Of a stretch of 48,424 nucleotides of DNA, positions 16,960-25,865 are shown piece by piece. Position numbers and translations under genes: made by a program. How positions within the stretch are numbered: position 1 is the stretch's first letter; every line of letters starts with the position of its first letter. Location of the stretch: the NCBI GenBank assembly GCA_046046315.1, contig JBJOKB010000062.1:1-48424 (forward strand), given 5' to 3'. Under the pieces are notes generated by a model. That model was not told the DNA's origin, made no database searches, and worked only from the letters and a program-made list of their open reading frames with translations. This DNA comes from ATZT02 sp046046315 (lineage in GTDB: Bacteria > Actinomycetota > Actinomycetes > S36-B12 > UBA5976).

Positions 16960-16995
16960 TCAGAAGCGACTTTTAGTGCGTGTCGTCACTTCTGA
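16960..16995 (-). promoter_or_regulatory. Hairpin between CDGSH gene and ftsK
   Basis: TCAGAAG-CGAC ... GTCG-TCA-CTTCTGA: an 11-bp two-part stem with a 3-nt bulge and an 11-nt loop. It follows the CDGSH gene by 14 nt and lies 40 bp before ftsK. It may end the rnj-CDGSH transcript, though no U-tract follows, or bind a regulator ahead of ftsK. Confidence 0.4.
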
Positions 16996-17009
16996 CACAA
17001 ATTTAGGGC

Positions 17010-17216
17010 TTACCCCTGAAAATTCACTGCCCGATGAGATCCATCGCAAAACGGTTTTTCTTTGCTTGCCCCACATCTGCAAAAAGACTTTGCACCAGCT
17101 TCGACTACTTCTGTCGTTACTTCGGATTCATTCGCTTTGGTGTAATTCAATTCAAAGTCACCTTCAACTCGAATTGAACCATTTGGCTTCACAGTTATTT
17201 TTACTTTTTCACTCAT
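17010..17216 (-). CDS. CDGSH iron-sulfur domain protein
   Basis: 68-aa protein whose C-terminal half is a single CDGSH domain: Cys46-x-Cys48, Cys57-Asp-Gly-Ser-His61, the 3Cys-1His ligand set of a redox-active [2Fe-2S] cluster. The N-terminal half is a short beta-rich stretch (VKITVKPNGSIRVEGDFEL) common in bacterial members. No membrane segment, so cytosolic and probably dimeric. ATG 17216 is preceded by AAGGAG with 7-nt spacing; the ATG 4 nt earlier leads to an immediate stop. It follows rnj by 10 nt, so the two are co-transcribed. Its electron partner is unknown. Confidence 0.92.
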   Translation of the reverse strand: MSEKVKITVKPNGSIRVEGDFELNYTKANESEVTTEVVEAGAKSFCRCGASKEKPFCDGSHRAVNFQG

Positions 17217-17226
17217 TCATTTCTCC

Positions 17227-18912
17227 TTATGCCTCAACAACGACTGGAACAATCATTGGTCTTCTTTTATGTTGATCACTAACCCATTTACCGGTTGTTC
17301 TTCGAACAACTTTTTGTAATTGATTAATATCATAGACATTATTTTTCATTGCATCTTCTAAATTAGATTTGATTATTGGAATTACTTCATCAAATACTGC
17401 CTCGTTCTCGGCAAATCCACGAGCATGAATCTCTGGGCCAGCAACAACTTTATTTTCAACAGAATCCACAACTACCACTACTGAAATAAATCCCTCTTCT
17501 CCCAAAATTCTTCTATCTTTCAAAGAATCTTCTGCTACTCCACCAACGCTTGAGCCGTCAACAAAAACGTAGCCACAAGGAACTGCTCCTACAATTTTTG
17601 CTTTTCGATTATGCAGATCAACTACCATCCCATCGGCAGTTATCACCACGTTTTCTTTTTTTACACCTGTATTCATTGCTAGGGCACCATTTGCTCTTAA
17701 ATGTCTTGGTTCACCGTGTACGGGCATAACATTTCTTGGTTTCAATAAATTATAAAAATATAACAATTCACCACTTGCCGCATGACCAGAAACGTGAACT
17801 TTAGCGTTTCCAGAATGTACGACATTGGCACCTTGTTTAGTTAGGCCATTAATAACCCTGTTGACAGAATTTTCATTTCCTGGAATTAATGATGATGCCA
17901 AAATTACAGTGTCGCCTTCACCTATTTTTATTTTATGATCCAATCCTGCCATTCTTGAAAGTGCTGCCATCGGTTCACCTTGTGAACCTGTAGTTATCAA
18001 AACAATTTCATCATCTGCAAAATCATCAATGTCATCAATACTTACTGTGGCATTAGGTGGAATTGTTAAATAACCTAAGTCTCTTGCTACTCCCATATTT
18101 CTAACCATGGAGCGACCAACAAAAACGACTTTTCTTTTGTTTAGCTGGGCAGCATCAATTATTTGTTGCACTCTATGTATATGAGATGCAAAACTTGCCA
18201 CAATAACTCTTCTTGGGGCTCGAGACATAATTGATTCAATCACTGGTGCAATATCTTTTTCTTGAGGAACAAAGCCAGGAACTTCGGCATTCGTGGAATC
18301 AACTAAAGCTAGATCTACACCTTCATTCCCTAGTCTTGCGAAAGTATTTAAATCGGTGATTCGTCCATCAAGTGGCAGTTGATCCATCTTGAAATCCCCT
18401 GTGTGAATCAGCGTTCCTGCACCAGTTTTTATTGATAAAGCTAATGCATCTGGAATCGAATGATTTACGGCAATAAACTCAACACTAAATTCTCCAATTT
18501 TTTCAAAATCTCCTTCTTTCACCATTCTTAAATCTGATTTAATTCGATGTTCCTTTAATTTTTCTGCTAACAAAGCAAGCGTTAATTTTGAACCATAAAC
18601 AGGTACATGTGGTGCTTCTCTTAAAAAATATGGAACACCACCCATGTGATCTTCATGAGCATGTGTCAAAATGATTGCTTTAACTTTTTGCCACTTATCT
18701 CTTAAATATTCAAAGTCAGGCAAAATTAAATCAACACCAGGTTGATTTTCTTCCGGAAATAAAACTCCTACGTCAACAATGACAATGTCTTGGTTGTATT
18801 GCAGGACGGTCATGTTTCGACCTATTTCGCCAATCCCACCTAATGGAATGACTCGAAGAGTTTCCGGCGCCAATTTATTTGGCAACGGAAACTCATGTGA
18901 AGTTAACGTCAA
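17227..18912 (-). CDS. rnj: Ribonuclease J
   Basis: Metallo-beta-lactamase/beta-CASP ribonuclease with 5'-3' exo- and endonuclease activity in mRNA turnover and rRNA maturation. 561 aa. Zinc motif THAHEDH with His84, His86, Asp88 and His89; the RVIPLGGIGEIGRNM opening and the VHVSGHAASGEL block (beta-CASP motif region) are diagnostic. Start is TTG 18912, sharing TTGA with the dapA stop, with GGAGG 10 nt upstream; no ATG precedes the conserved N-terminus. The dapA-rnj order is common in actinobacteria. Confidence 0.96.
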   Translation of the reverse strand: MTLTSHEFPLPNKLAPETLRVIPLGGIGEIGRNMTVLQYNQDIVIVDVGVLFPEENQPGVDLILPDFEYLRDKWQKVKAIILTHAHEDHMGGVPYFLREAPHVPVYGSKLTLALLAEKLKEHRIKSDLRMVKEGDFEKIGEFSVEFIAVNHSIPDALALSIKTGAGTLIHTGDFKMDQLPLDGRITDLNTFARLGNEGVDLALVDSTNAEVPGFVPQEKDIAPVIESIMSRAPRRVIVASFASHIHRVQQIIDAAQLNKRKVVFVGRSMVRNMGVARDLGYLTIPPNATVSIDDIDDFADDEIVLITTGSQGEPMAALSRMAGLDHKIKIGEGDTVILASSLIPGNENSVNRVINGLTKQGANVVHSGNAKVHVSGHAASGELLYFYNLLKPRNVMPVHGEPRHLRANGALAMNTGVKKENVVITADGMVVDLHNRKAKIVGAVPCGYVFVDGSSVGGVAEDSLKDRRILGEEGFISVVVVVDSVENKVVAGPEIHARGFAENEAVFDEVIPIIKSNLEDAMKNNVYDINQLQKVVRRTTGKWVSDQHKRRPMIVPVVVEA

Positions 18913-19802
18913 ATTTTTATTCCTCCGTCGAGCAGATCTGCTCTTAATTGTGTTATTTGTTTTTCGTCAGCATCGACGAGTGGCAAACGGGCTGCGCCTG
19001 CCGGTAATCCTTGTAAATTAAGTGCTGCCTTTATAGACATCACTCCTGGCATTCGACTCATTACACCTGTGTAAACAGGAAGTAGTCCTTGATGAATTTC
19101 CAAAGCTTTTTTATTATCGCCCGCAAAAAATGCAGCAGCCATTGCTTTTAATCTATCTGCTACTAAATGTCCACAAACGCTTACAAAACCAACGGCACCA
19201 ATTGACAGAAGTGGCAAATTCAATGCATCTTCACCTGAATACCAAGCAAGACCGGTTTTCTTAATGACATAAGAAGCAGATTCTAAATTATTTTTTGCAT
19301 CTTTATTAGCGACAATATTTTTATGTTCACTTAATCTAATTAAAGTTTCACTTTCAATTGGCACTCCCGCTCTACCAGGAATGTCATAAGTCATTAAGGG
19401 AAGATCTGTCGCATCAGCCACAGTTTTGAAATGAGCATAAACACCAGCTTGAGATGGTTTGTTGTAATAAGGAGTAACTACTAGAACTCCGTGAGCACCT
19501 AATTTTGCAGCATCTTTTGCAAGTCCAACAGTGTGTGCTGTGTCATTGCTTCCAACGCCTGCAACAACTTTTGCTTTATTTCCAACAGCGTCAATTACTG
19601 CTTTTAAAACCTGGTTTTTTTCAATTTCAGTGGTCGTTGCAGATTCCCCTGTTGTGCCATTAACAACAATTCCATCATTTCCCAGAGCAACTAAATGTTC
19701 AGCTAGCTTTCCAGCACCTTCAATATCAACACTGCCATCTTTGGCAAATGGAGTAATCATTGCTGTTAAAACCGTTCCAAATGGACGGTGATCGTGACTC
19801 AT
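18909..19802 (-). CDS. dapA: 4-hydroxy-tetrahydrodipicolinate synthase
   Basis: Condenses pyruvate with aspartate semialdehyde, the first committed step to DAP and lysine. 297 aa. Schiff-base lysine Lys167 (VANKDA), proton-relay Tyr139 and Arg144 (TYDIPGR), and Thr50-Thr51 in the NGTTGES loop are all present. ATG 19802, 17 nt after the thyX stop. It forms thyX-dapA-rnj-CDGSH, while dapB is separated from it by thyX and the opposite-strand azlCD pair. Confidence 0.97.
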   Translation of the reverse strand: MSHDHRPFGTVLTAMITPFAKDGSVDIEGAGKLAEHLVALGNDGIVVNGTTGESATTTEIEKNQVLKAVIDAVGNKAKVVAGVGSNDTAHTVGLAKDAAKLGAHGVLVVTPYYNKPSQAGVYAHFKTVADATDLPLMTYDIPGRAGVPIESETLIRLSEHKNIVANKDAKNNLESASYVIKKTGLAWYSGEDALNLPLLSIGAVGFVSVCGHLVADRLKAMAAAFFAGDNKKALEIHQGLLPVYTGVMSRMPGVMSIKAALNLQGLPAGAARLPLVDADEKQITQLRADLLDGGIKI

Positions 19803-19819
19803 GGGATAAAGATTATCGC

Positions 19820-20563
19820 TTAGGGGGCGACTCGACCATTCTTGATGAAGCAGTCGTGAGTAATCGGCATTATTTTTGCAAAATGTTCTTCATACTTCTC
19901 TGCAACCATTTCAATTTCACGTTGTGGGTAAGAAGGAAAATGGGAACCTTCAGCAATACGCCTCAATGACAAGAAATTCATCAATGCTCGAGAGTTCATC
20001 GTTACATAGGCACTGGAATAAATCGTTACAGGTAAAACCCCCCTTGCTACTTCACGGGCAACTCCTGCATTTAACATTTTTTCATAACTTAAATAAGAAT
20101 TTTCACAAGATTTTTTAAATTCTTCTTCTGTAATTTTGTATTGCTCTGGTGTTCCTGGTTCAAAAGTGTAAGCACCAGTTTTTCCAACTTGTTGTAAGTT
20201 CCTTGATGTATTTGGAAAATAAAATTCTGGATCTAATTGTCGATATCTTCCTGATTCCTCGTTATAAGAAGCTATTCGGTGGCGCATGTGTTCACGCCAA
20301 ACAAATATTGGTGCTTTTACATAAAAAGTAAAAATTGAGTGTTCAAAAGGTGTTCCGTGTCTTTCGCGCATTAAAAAATTAATTAGACCTGTGTGCTCAC
20401 TTGCATCTTGATTCTTGGCAGCATCAGAATTTGAACGCTCGCCAGCTGTAGAAACTCGAGCTGCCCAAACTACATCAGAATCTGATGCCGAATGTTTAAC
20501 CAATTCAACGGTTACATCACTTCTAAATTTTAGAGGAATGGAAGGTGTGGAGGTATCAGTCAC
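19820..20563 (-). CDS. thyX: Flavin-dependent thymidylate synthase
   Basis: Methylates dUMP to dTMP using methylene-THF, FAD and NADPH. 247 aa. The ThyX signature RHRxxSxNExSxR is at residues 94-106. Start is GTG 20563 with no ribosome site; minus-strand TATCGT lies 8 nt upstream, which fits a leaderless mRNA. The start region is bracketed by the inverted repeat GGTATC-N16-GATACC (20552-20579). It is divergent from azlC with 27 nt between them. Confidence 0.96.
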   Translation of the reverse strand: MTDTSTPSIPLKFRSDVTVELVKHSASDSDVVWAARVSTAGERSNSDAAKNQDASEHTGLINFLMRERHGTPFEHSIFTFYVKAPIFVWREHMRHRIASYNEESGRYRQLDPEFYFPNTSRNLQQVGKTGAYTFEPGTPEQYKITEEEFKKSCENSYLSYEKMLNAGVAREVARGVLPVTIYSSAYVTMNSRALMNFLSLRRIAEGSHFPSYPQREIEMVAEKYEEHFAKIMPITHDCFIKNGRVAP

Positions 20564-20579
20564 AAAAACGCACGATACC
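20552..20579. promoter_or_regulatory. Inverted repeat at the thyX start and azlC promoter region
   Basis: GGTATC (20552-20557) and GATACC (20574-20579), 16 nt apart, bracket the thyX GTG and lie 12 bp before azlC. The right arm overlaps the presumed thyX -10 (TATCGT on the minus strand). A shared operator for the divergent pair is possible; six-base arms can also arise by chance. Confidence 0.3.
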
Positions 20580-20590
20580 GTTTACCTACG

Positions 20591-21274
20591 ATGAACAAGT
20601 CCTCAGACGCGCGACGTTCTACTGTGACCCGTAACGCAGTTGGGGTTGGACTTGCTACTGGGGTTTACGGAATCTCCTTTGGTGCGTTGGCTGTTACTAG
20701 TGGGTTTAATTTTGCGCAAACCCAAGTTCTAAGTCTTGGACTTTTCTCAGGAGCATCACAATTTGCAGTTGTGGGCATTATGGGTGCAGGTGGCGGTGCA
20801 ATAGCGGCGATTGCTACTTCTTCTCTTTTAGGTGTTAGAAATGGTCTCTACGCATTGAGTATTGCCAATGTATTAAACCTAAAAGGAATTAAAAAGATTT
20901 TTGCATCTCAATTAACAATTGATGAATCAACAGCAATGTCAATTGCTAATAATGACGATGAAGAGATGAGTCGATGGGCTTTTTGGGCAACAGGAATTTC
21001 TGTTTTTATTTTTTGGAACATTGCAACCGCTATCGGTGCATTTGGAGCCTCATTTGTTGCTGATCCAAAATCGCTCGGATTAGATGCTGCCGTAGGTGCT
21101 GCTTTTTTAGCATTACTTTGGCCAAGATTAGTCAATAAACAAATTAGAATTGTAGGAATTCTTGCCGGATTATTGGCCTTAGGTTTAACGCCATTTGTAC
21201 AACCGGGAATTCCAGTGTTAGCAAGTGTGCTCATAGCAATTGTTATGGGTTTAAAGAATACGAGTAACAAATGA
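20591..21274 (+). CDS. azlC: AzlC-family branched-chain amino acid exporter subunit
   Basis: 227-aa membrane protein, the large subunit of AzlCD-type two-component exporters (branched-chain amino acids or similar). It opens with GVGLATGVYGISFGALAV, the family hallmark, followed by SGASQFAVVGIMGAGGG and several further helices. Overlaps azlD by ATGA. ATG 20591. The pair is a plus-strand insert between thyX and dapB. Substrate cannot be read from the sequence. Confidence 0.88.
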   Translation: MNKSSDARRSTVTRNAVGVGLATGVYGISFGALAVTSGFNFAQTQVLSLGLFSGASQFAVVGIMGAGGGAIAAIATSSLLGVRNGLYALSIANVLNLKGIKKIFASQLTIDESTAMSIANNDDEEMSRWAFWATGISVFIFWNIATAIGAFGASFVADPKSLGLDAAVGAAFLALLWPRLVNKQIRIVGILAGLLALGLTPFVQPGIPVLASVLIAIVMGLKNTSNK

Positions 21275-21591
21275 TGGAGTCTCGTTGGATTGCAGTCATT
21301 GCTTCCTCTGTTATTGCCTTTCTACTTAAATTCTCAGGAAATGTTGTTCCAGCAAAATATTTAGAACAACCAAAAATAAAATCAATTACTGCTTTGGTTC
21401 CAATTGTTATGCTTTCAGCCCTTGTTGTGGTGCAAACTTTTGCTTCAGGTAAGGAATTAGTAATTGATGCAAGAATAATTGCTTTGATTTTTGCAGTAAT
21501 TTTATTAATATTTCGCTCACCGTTTATTGTTGTCGTATTTGGCGCTGCGGCTTTGGCTGCAATTTTGCGCTACTTTGATTTAATTAATTAA
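21271..21591 (+). CDS. azlD: AzlD-family transporter subunit
   Basis: 106-aa, almost wholly hydrophobic protein with about four helices, the small partner of AzlC. The N-terminus carries the typical FLLKFSGNVVPAKYLEQPKI region. It starts in the azlC stop. Its last four codons and stop lie inside an 18-bp perfect palindrome (21577-21594) that also encodes the last four codons and stop of dapB on the other strand; both proteins end Asp-Leu-Ile-Asn. Confidence 0.88.
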   Translation: MMESRWIAVIASSVIAFLLKFSGNVVPAKYLEQPKIKSITALVPIVMLSALVVVQTFASGKELVIDARIIALIFAVILLIFRSPFIVVVFGAAALAAILRYFDLIN

Positions 21592-21594
21592 ATC
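21577..21594. repeat. 18-bp palindrome shared by azlD and dapB 3' ends
   Basis: GATTTAATTAATTAAATC is a perfect palindrome. Plus strand reads GAT TTA ATT AAT TAA (end of azlD); minus strand reads the same (end of dapB). The two stop codons lie inside each other's coding frame, giving a 12-nt convergent overlap. It is AT-only apart from the outer G/C pair, so it would be a weak hairpin. Confidence 0.85.
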
Positions 21595-22323
21595 GTCAAT
21601 TCCTATAGTCAAACCGGGTTTTTTACCGATATTTCTAATTGCAAGCAAAACTCCGGGCATGAATGATTCTCTATCAAATGAATCATGACGAATAGTCAAA
21701 GTTTCACCATGAGAACCAAATACAACTTCTTGATGAGCAACAAGCCCTTGCATTCTTACCGCGTGAACAGGGATGCCATCTATTTTTGATCCCCTTGAAC
21801 CAGGAACTTCTGAAATTGTTGCATCAGGATTATTGCCTAAATTATTTAATTTTCTTTCTTCAGCAATTATTTGAGCAGTTCTTACAGCTGTACCACTAGG
21901 AGCATCAATTTTATTTGGGTGATGATACTCAATAATTTCTACAGAATCGTAAAACTTAGTAGCAGCTTTTGCAAACCTCATCATCAAAATTGCCCCAATT
22001 GAAAAATTTGGCACTAATCGAAGGGATACTTGAGAATTTGATTGAAGCATTTTATGTAGTTTTGAAATTTTTTCTTCATTAAATCCTGTGGTTCCCACAA
22101 CTGGCGAAATTCCAGCATTAATTAATAATTCTAAATTATTCATCACAACATCTGGAGTTGTGAAATCTACTGCTACTTGAGCACCTGAATTTTTAACAAT
22201 ATTAAAGTCATCATTTTGATCAATGCTTGCAACAAGTTCCAAATCTGAAGCATTAGTTACAGCTTTAACTACTTCAGCGCCCATTCTTCCTTTGGCGCCA
22301 AGCACTGCAACTTTGATTGTCAT
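21580..22323 (-). CDS. dapB: 4-hydroxy-tetrahydrodipicolinate reductase
   Basis: NAD(P)H-dependent reductase after DapA in DAP synthesis. 247 aa. Nucleotide-binding GAKGRMG at 9-15; catalytic block EYHHPNKIDAPSGTA with His134 and Lys138; VGTTGF near 76. ATG 22323 is 4 nt after the M16 peptidase stop. The 3' end overlaps azlD by 12 nt. Confidence 0.97.
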   Translation of the reverse strand: MTIKVAVLGAKGRMGAEVVKAVTNASDLELVASIDQNDDFNIVKNSGAQVAVDFTTPDVVMNNLELLINAGISPVVGTTGFNEEKISKLHKMLQSNSQVSLRLVPNFSIGAILMMRFAKAATKFYDSVEIIEYHHPNKIDAPSGTAVRTAQIIAEERKLNNLGNNPDATISEVPGSRGSKIDGIPVHAVRMQGLVAHQEVVFGSHGETLTIRHDSFDRESFMPGVLLAIRNIGKKPGLTIGIDDLIN

Positions 22324-22327
22324 AAAA

Positions 22328-23647
22328 CTAGACTACAAGGTCCTTAAACTGATCCTGATCATTAAAGCTACCCACTACACAAAGTAAACCTTTTTGTGCG
22401 AAAAGTTCTGCAGCTAGAGCCTTAATATCACTAGAAGTCACTTCATCAATTTTATTTAAAGTCTCATCTAACGATAAGTATTCTCCATAAAGCAATTCAC
22501 CTTTAGCAATTCTGGTCATTCGAGCATTAGTTTCCTCTAAACCTAAAACCAATCCACCTCTTAATGCGCCTTTACCCCGATTTAATTCTTCGTCCGTAAT
22601 TCCATTTTGTGCAACATCTGCTAACTCTTTTTTAATTATTTCAACAACTTCATTTACTTTTTCTTTGGTAGTTCCTGCATAAACACCAAAGATTCCAGTT
22701 CCGGTGTAGTGATGCGCAAAAGAATAAACGGTATAAACGAGTCCACGTTTTTCTCTTATTTCTTGAAAGAGTCTTGAAGACATTCCCCCACCGATAGCTG
22801 CGCTTAAAACAGCAATTACATATCTTTTTTCATCGTGGCGATCTAGTCCTGGAACTCCCCAGACAAGATGAGCTTGTTCTGTATCTTTTTTTACTACCTT
22901 TATTCCAGATCCAACAGTTGAAAGTTTTTCAGAGGTTCTAGGCAATAGTGGCTTAACTCCTGATTTATTCCAATCGGTATTTTGAATTGACTCCACAACC
23001 ATGTCTACAGCTTGATCGTGGTCCACATTTCCAGCAATAGAAATTATTGTTCTTTCTGGAGAATAATATTTTTTATAAAAACCATAAACTTGTTCTCTTG
23101 ACATCTCAGTTATTGATTTTCTAGTTCCAATAATTGGACGACCAATTGGTTGATCTCCCAAAAGTTCTTGGGACCAGTTGTCATAAACCAGTTCATTTGG
23201 TTCGTCTTCATGCATTGATATTTCTTCTAAGACAACATTTCTTTCTTGATCAACATCTTCTTGAGTCACATTTGAAGAAGTGAGCATGTCAGAAAGTGTG
23301 TCAATCGCTAATTTCACATCTCTATCTAAAACTTTGGCATGAAAACAGGTGTATTCCTGTGTAGTGAAGGCGTTCATGTCTCCACCAACAGCTTCTAACG
23401 AAGATGAGATTTCCATTGCAGTTCTTGTAGGTGTTCCTTTGAAAAGCAAATGTTCTAAGAAATGAGCAGCACCTGCCTCAGGAATTTCTTCATCTCGAGA
23501 ACCTGTGGCAACCCAATAACCAACTGCAGCACTTCTAACAGTGGGAACTGTTTCTGTGATGATTTTTAAACCTGAGGGCAGAATAGTTTGTTGAACTATT
23601 CCGCCTCTACCAGTGTCTTCTAATGTTTGGGTTGGAAAGCGATCCAT
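22328..23647 (-). CDS. M16-family zinc metallopeptidase
   Basis: 439-aa processing-peptidase-like insulinase-family protein. Inverse zinc motif HFLEH at residues 62-66 with the third ligand region in ERNVVLEEISMHEDEPNE near 140. Both beta-subunit-like halves are present (C-terminal half with RGLVYTVYSF, the typical substrate-binding Arg/Tyr). No signal peptide, so cytosolic. It lies 13 nt after pnp, an arrangement widespread in actinobacteria (pepR in M. tuberculosis). The physiological substrate is unknown. Confidence 0.93.
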   Translation of the reverse strand: MDRFPTQTLEDTGRGGIVQQTILPSGLKIITETVPTVRSAAVGYWVATGSRDEEIPEAGAAHFLEHLLFKGTPTRTAMEISSSLEAVGGDMNAFTTQEYTCFHAKVLDRDVKLAIDTLSDMLTSSNVTQEDVDQERNVVLEEISMHEDEPNELVYDNWSQELLGDQPIGRPIIGTRKSITEMSREQVYGFYKKYYSPERTIISIAGNVDHDQAVDMVVESIQNTDWNKSGVKPLLPRTSEKLSTVGSGIKVVKKDTEQAHLVWGVPGLDRHDEKRYVIAVLSAAIGGGMSSRLFQEIREKRGLVYTVYSFAHHYTGTGIFGVYAGTTKEKVNEVVEIIKKELADVAQNGITDEELNRGKGALRGGLVLGLEETNARMTRIAKGELLYGEYLSLDETLNKIDEVTSSDIKALAAELFAQKGLLCVVGSFNDQDQFKDLVV

Positions 23648-23660
23648 TTTTATTGATTAT

Positions 23661-25865
23661 TTATTCAGACTTAACTGAATCTTCGCCTTCAACTACTGGA
23701 ACTAATGAAAGTTTTCCTTTGGGATCAATTTCATTAATTTCAACATGAACCGTGTCACCAACGTTGATTACATCTTCAACTTTTTCAACACGTTTACCGC
23801 CAGCCATTTTCTTTAGTTGTGAAATATGTAGCAGTCCATCTTTACCTGGATAAAGATTTACGAATGCGCCAAAAGCTGCCGTTTTAACAACTTTGCCTTC
23901 ATATTTTTCTCCAACTGTTGGAACATGTGGATTAGCAATTCCATCAATCATGGCTTTTGCTTTATCTGCTGCAACACCATCTGTTGCACCAATAAACACT
24001 GTGCCATCATCTTCAATTGAAATTTGTGCGCCAGTTTTTTCTTGAATTTCGTTAATCATCTTGCCTTTAGGCCCGATAATTGCACCGATCATGTCAACTG
24101 GAACTTTCACAGAAATTATGCGTGGAGCATATTGACTCATTTGTCCTGGAGCATCAATTGCTTTTTGTATTACTTCCAAAATTGTGGTTCGAGCATCTTT
24201 AGCTTGCTTTAGGGCCGCAGCTAAAACATTGGCTGGAATTCCATCAAGTTTGGTATCAAGTTGCAACGCTGTAATGAATTCAGATGTTCCTGCTACCTTG
24301 AAATCCATATCGCCGAGTGCATCTTCAGCACCAAGAATGTCTGTTAATGCCACATATTCTTGTTTGCCATCAATTTCACCAGAGATTAATCCCATGGCAA
24401 TTCCACCAACCATTGCTTGCAGTGGAACACCGGCATTAAGCATTGCCATTGTTGAAGCGCAAACAGATGCCATAGAAGTTGATCCATTTGATGAAATAGC
24501 TTCTGAAACTTGTCTAATTGCGTAAGGAAATTCTGCTCTTCCTGGCAACACAGGAACAAGTGCTCTTTCAGCTAATGCACCGTGACCAATTTCTCTACGT
24601 TTTGGAGTTCCAACTCTTCCGGTTTCGCCAGTTGAGTAAGGAGGCATGTTGTAGTTGTGCATATAACGCTTTGTAGTTTCTGGAGACAAAGTATCTAATT
24701 TTTGTTCCAAATCCAACATGTTTAATGTTGTTACACCTAATACTTGGGTTTCGCCTCGATTAAATAAAGCAGAACCGTGAGTTCTAGGCAGAATATTTAT
24801 TTCTGCAGACAGATCACGCAATTGCACAGGAGTTCTGCCATCAATACGTATCTTGTCTCGCAACACTCTTTCACGCATAACTTTTTTAGAAACTGAACCA
24901 AAAGCTGCTTTAATTTCCTTTTCGCGCTCTGGGAATTTCTCAGTTAATGCAGTTAATACTTCAGCTTTAGCTTCATCAAGGACAGTTTGTCTTTCAACTT
25001 TGCCACCAATTTGCATAGCTTTTGATACAGCATCTGTTGAAAATGCTGCGACAGCATCATAGACATCTTCTTGGTAGTCACTAAATAATGGGAATTCTCT
25101 AGTTTCTTTTGCAGCAACTTTGGCAAGTTCAACTTGTGCGCGACACAATTCTTTAATAAACGGCTTAGCCGCTTCAAGACCTTGTGCTACAACTTCTTCA
25201 GTTGGTGCAGTTGCTCCACCTTTAACTAATTCAATTGTGTGTTCAGTTGCTTCTGCTTCAACCATCATGATCGCAACATCACCGTCTGGCAGAACTCTTC
25301 CAGCTACCACCATGTCAAATACGGCATCTTGTAAATCTGGCCACTTAGGAAACGCAACCCAATGTCCATCAATTAGTGCAACGCGGACGCCACCAATTGG
25401 ACCAGAGAATGGTAATCCGGCTAATTGTGTAGAAGCTGAAGCGGCGTTAATTGCTAAAACGTCATATAGAACATGTGGATCTAATGACATAACCGTTACA
25501 ACAACTTGAACTTCGTTTCTTAAACCTTTAACAAATGCTGGACGAAGGGGGCGATCAATTAATCTGCAAGTAAGAATTGCAGCTTCACTGGGACGACCTT
25601 CGCGTCTAAAAAATGAACCAGGAATTTTTCCTAGTGCATACATTTTCTCTTCAACATCGATTGTTAAAGGGAAAAAATCAAATGAGTCTTTTGGTTCTTT
25701 ACCTGCTGTTGTTGCAGACAAAACCATGGTTTCGTCATCTAAGAATGCTTGGACTGAACCACCTGCCTGTTGGGCAAGACGTCCTGTTTCAAAGCGGATA
25801 TTTACTTTTCCAAACGGACCGTTGTCTATAACTGCCGTTGCCTTATGTATTACTGAACCCGTCAT
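23661..25865 (-). CDS. pnp: Polyribonucleotide nucleotidyltransferase (PNPase)
   Basis: Phosphorolytic 3'-5' exoribonuclease. 734 aa: first RNase PH-like core (about 10-220), helical linker, second RNase PH core (about 320-550, with SNGSTSMASVCAST), KH domain (about 590-650, IIGPKGKMINEIQ), S1 domain (about 662-730, GKVVKTAAFGAFVNL). ATG 25865 with AGAGGAAAG upstream. It follows rpsO after 198 nt of structured non-coding DNA; in E. coli the same gene pair is processed by RNase III and autoregulated by PNPase. Confidence 0.98.
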   Translation of the reverse strand: MTGSVIHKATAVIDNGPFGKVNIRFETGRLAQQAGGSVQAFLDDETMVLSATTAGKEPKDSFDFFPLTIDVEEKMYALGKIPGSFFRREGRPSEAAILTCRLIDRPLRPAFVKGLRNEVQVVVTVMSLDPHVLYDVLAINAASASTQLAGLPFSGPIGGVRVALIDGHWVAFPKWPDLQDAVFDMVVAGRVLPDGDVAIMMVEAEATEHTIELVKGGATAPTEEVVAQGLEAAKPFIKELCRAQVELAKVAAKETREFPLFSDYQEDVYDAVAAFSTDAVSKAMQIGGKVERQTVLDEAKAEVLTALTEKFPEREKEIKAAFGSVSKKVMRERVLRDKIRIDGRTPVQLRDLSAEINILPRTHGSALFNRGETQVLGVTTLNMLDLEQKLDTLSPETTKRYMHNYNMPPYSTGETGRVGTPKRREIGHGALAERALVPVLPGRAEFPYAIRQVSEAISSNGSTSMASVCASTMAMLNAGVPLQAMVGGIAMGLISGEIDGKQEYVALTDILGAEDALGDMDFKVAGTSEFITALQLDTKLDGIPANVLAAALKQAKDARTTILEVIQKAIDAPGQMSQYAPRIISVKVPVDMIGAIIGPKGKMINEIQEKTGAQISIEDDGTVFIGATDGVAADKAKAMIDGIANPHVPTVGEKYEGKVVKTAAFGAFVNLYPGKDGLLHISQLKKMAGGKRVEKVEDVINVGDTVHVEINEIDPKGKLSLVPVVEGEDSVKSE

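Noticed and set aside
20591..21591. azlCD as a recent mobile insertion
   Set aside because: No direct repeats, integrase, tRNA site or odd composition flank it; only the strand differs from the backbone.
24184..25509. Long plus-strand frames antisense to pnp
   Set aside because: Shadows of a conserved gene with no recognisable domains or start signals.
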